DNA from: Lachnospira sp.
GTDB taxonomy: Bacteria > Bacillota > Clostridia > Lachnospirales > Lachnospiraceae
Assembly (NCBI GenBank): GCA_017626275.1
Contig: JAGAJD010000213.1
Coordinates: 1 to 6,205, forward strand
Direction of reading: 5' to 3'
DNA length: 6,205 bases
Numbering within the stretch: position 1 is the first letter of the stretch; each line of letters opens with the position of its first letter. The position numbers were made by a program, and so were the translations under genes. Under the pieces are notes generated by a model. That model saw only the letters and a program-made list of their open reading frames with translations. It had not been told where the DNA came from and ran no database searches. Of the stretch, positions 6,094 through 6,205 are shown one piece after another.

Positions 6094-6122
6094 TTGTAAT
6101 TCTGTATAAAATACGCTATACT
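6094..6122 (+). promoter_or_regulatory. promoter of the right-edge gene
   Basis: TTGTAA (6094-6099) and TATACT (6117-6122) are 17 bases apart, the ideal spacing. The start site would be near 6129, giving a leader of about 39 nt that contains GGGAGG (6157-6162), five bases before the ATG at 6168. No copy of the TTGTGC palindrome precedes it. Confidence 0.6.
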
Positions 6123-6167
6123 AACAATAAAAATATGTAATTGCAAATTATTTATTGGGAGGCGTTT

Positions 6168-6205
6168 ATGGCAAGAACGGTAGCGATAGGAATACAGGAT
6201 TTTGG
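6168..6205 (+). CDS. start of a probable AAA-ATPase-like / PD-(D/E)XK nuclease family protein (partial)
   Basis: Only 12 full codons and part of a thirteenth are inside the window: MARTVAIGIQDF, then probably Gly. GGGAGG five bases upstream and the promoter at 6094-6122 support a real start. The opening VAIGIQDF resembles large clostridial proteins with an N-terminal AAA-ATPase-like domain (PF09820) and a C-terminal PD-(D/E)XK nuclease-like domain (PF08011), abundant in Lachnospiraceae and Bacteroidetes. Their role is not settled. The match is memory of a short N-terminal pattern, so the gene is near certain and the family only probable. Confidence 0.55.
   Translation, partial: MARTVAIGIQDF

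Noticed and set aside
6057..6097. AT-only stems (ACAATTTTAA with TTAAAATT, and AAATTGT) after the small gene as a terminator
   Set aside because: Stems consist almost only of A-T pairs with no G-C base and no following T-run; the DNA here is simply AT-rich and holds the next promoter.

Overview
The window looks like a chromosomal segment of an anaerobic Firmicute, most likely a clostridial gut or rumen bacterium of the Lachnospiraceae type. The reasons are strong AGGAGG ribosome binding sites, AT-rich spacers with moderately AT-rich genes, a three-subunit [FeFe] hydrogenase, and a right-hand gene whose first residues match an AAA-ATPase-like family common in that group. The assignment rests on gene content and style, not on a database match.

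Left two thirds (1-4043, minus strand): an operon in the order hydC (NuoE-like), hydB (NuoF-like) and hydA (catalytic [FeFe] hydrogenase, cut by the left edge after 546 codons). The spacings are 32 and 12 bases, and the hydA ribosome binding site overlaps the hydB stop codon. All expected cluster ligands are visible. They are the two-cysteine-pair [2Fe-2S] sites in HydC and the HydB N-terminus, the FMN/NAD fold and N3-type cluster in HydB, its C-terminal double [4Fe-4S] domain, and in HydA the plant-type [2Fe-2S], the His-ligated [4Fe-4S], the double [4Fe-4S] and the three H-cluster motifs. By family knowledge this is a soluble NAD(H)-linked hydrogenase of the HydABC kind. Such enzymes produce H2 from NADH plus reduced ferredoxin by electron confurcation, or run in reverse.

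Divergent intergenic region (4044-4341): a weak hydC promoter overlapped by a 22-bp perfect inverted repeat lies on one side. On the other is a good promoter (TTGAAG-16-TATAAT) for a class III PLP aminotransferase (4342-5667), preceded by the 16-bp palindrome-like TTGTGCAAATGTACAA.

Right part (5668-6205): just after the aminotransferase stop lies a near-copy of that palindrome inside the perfect TTTGTGCATATGCACAAA. It is followed, at exactly the same distances as upstream, by another promoter-like pair. That pair points straight into a strong rho-independent hairpin (5743-5793). Next come what looks like a 5'-truncated gene for a small cysteine-containing protein (TIGR04076-like), a clear promoter, and the first 13 codons of a probable AAA-ATPase-like/PD-(D/E)XK protein.

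The main point of interest is not a new enzyme. It is the duplicated palindrome-plus-promoter module that brackets the aminotransferase, whose second copy appears to drive only a terminator hairpin of about 50 nt.
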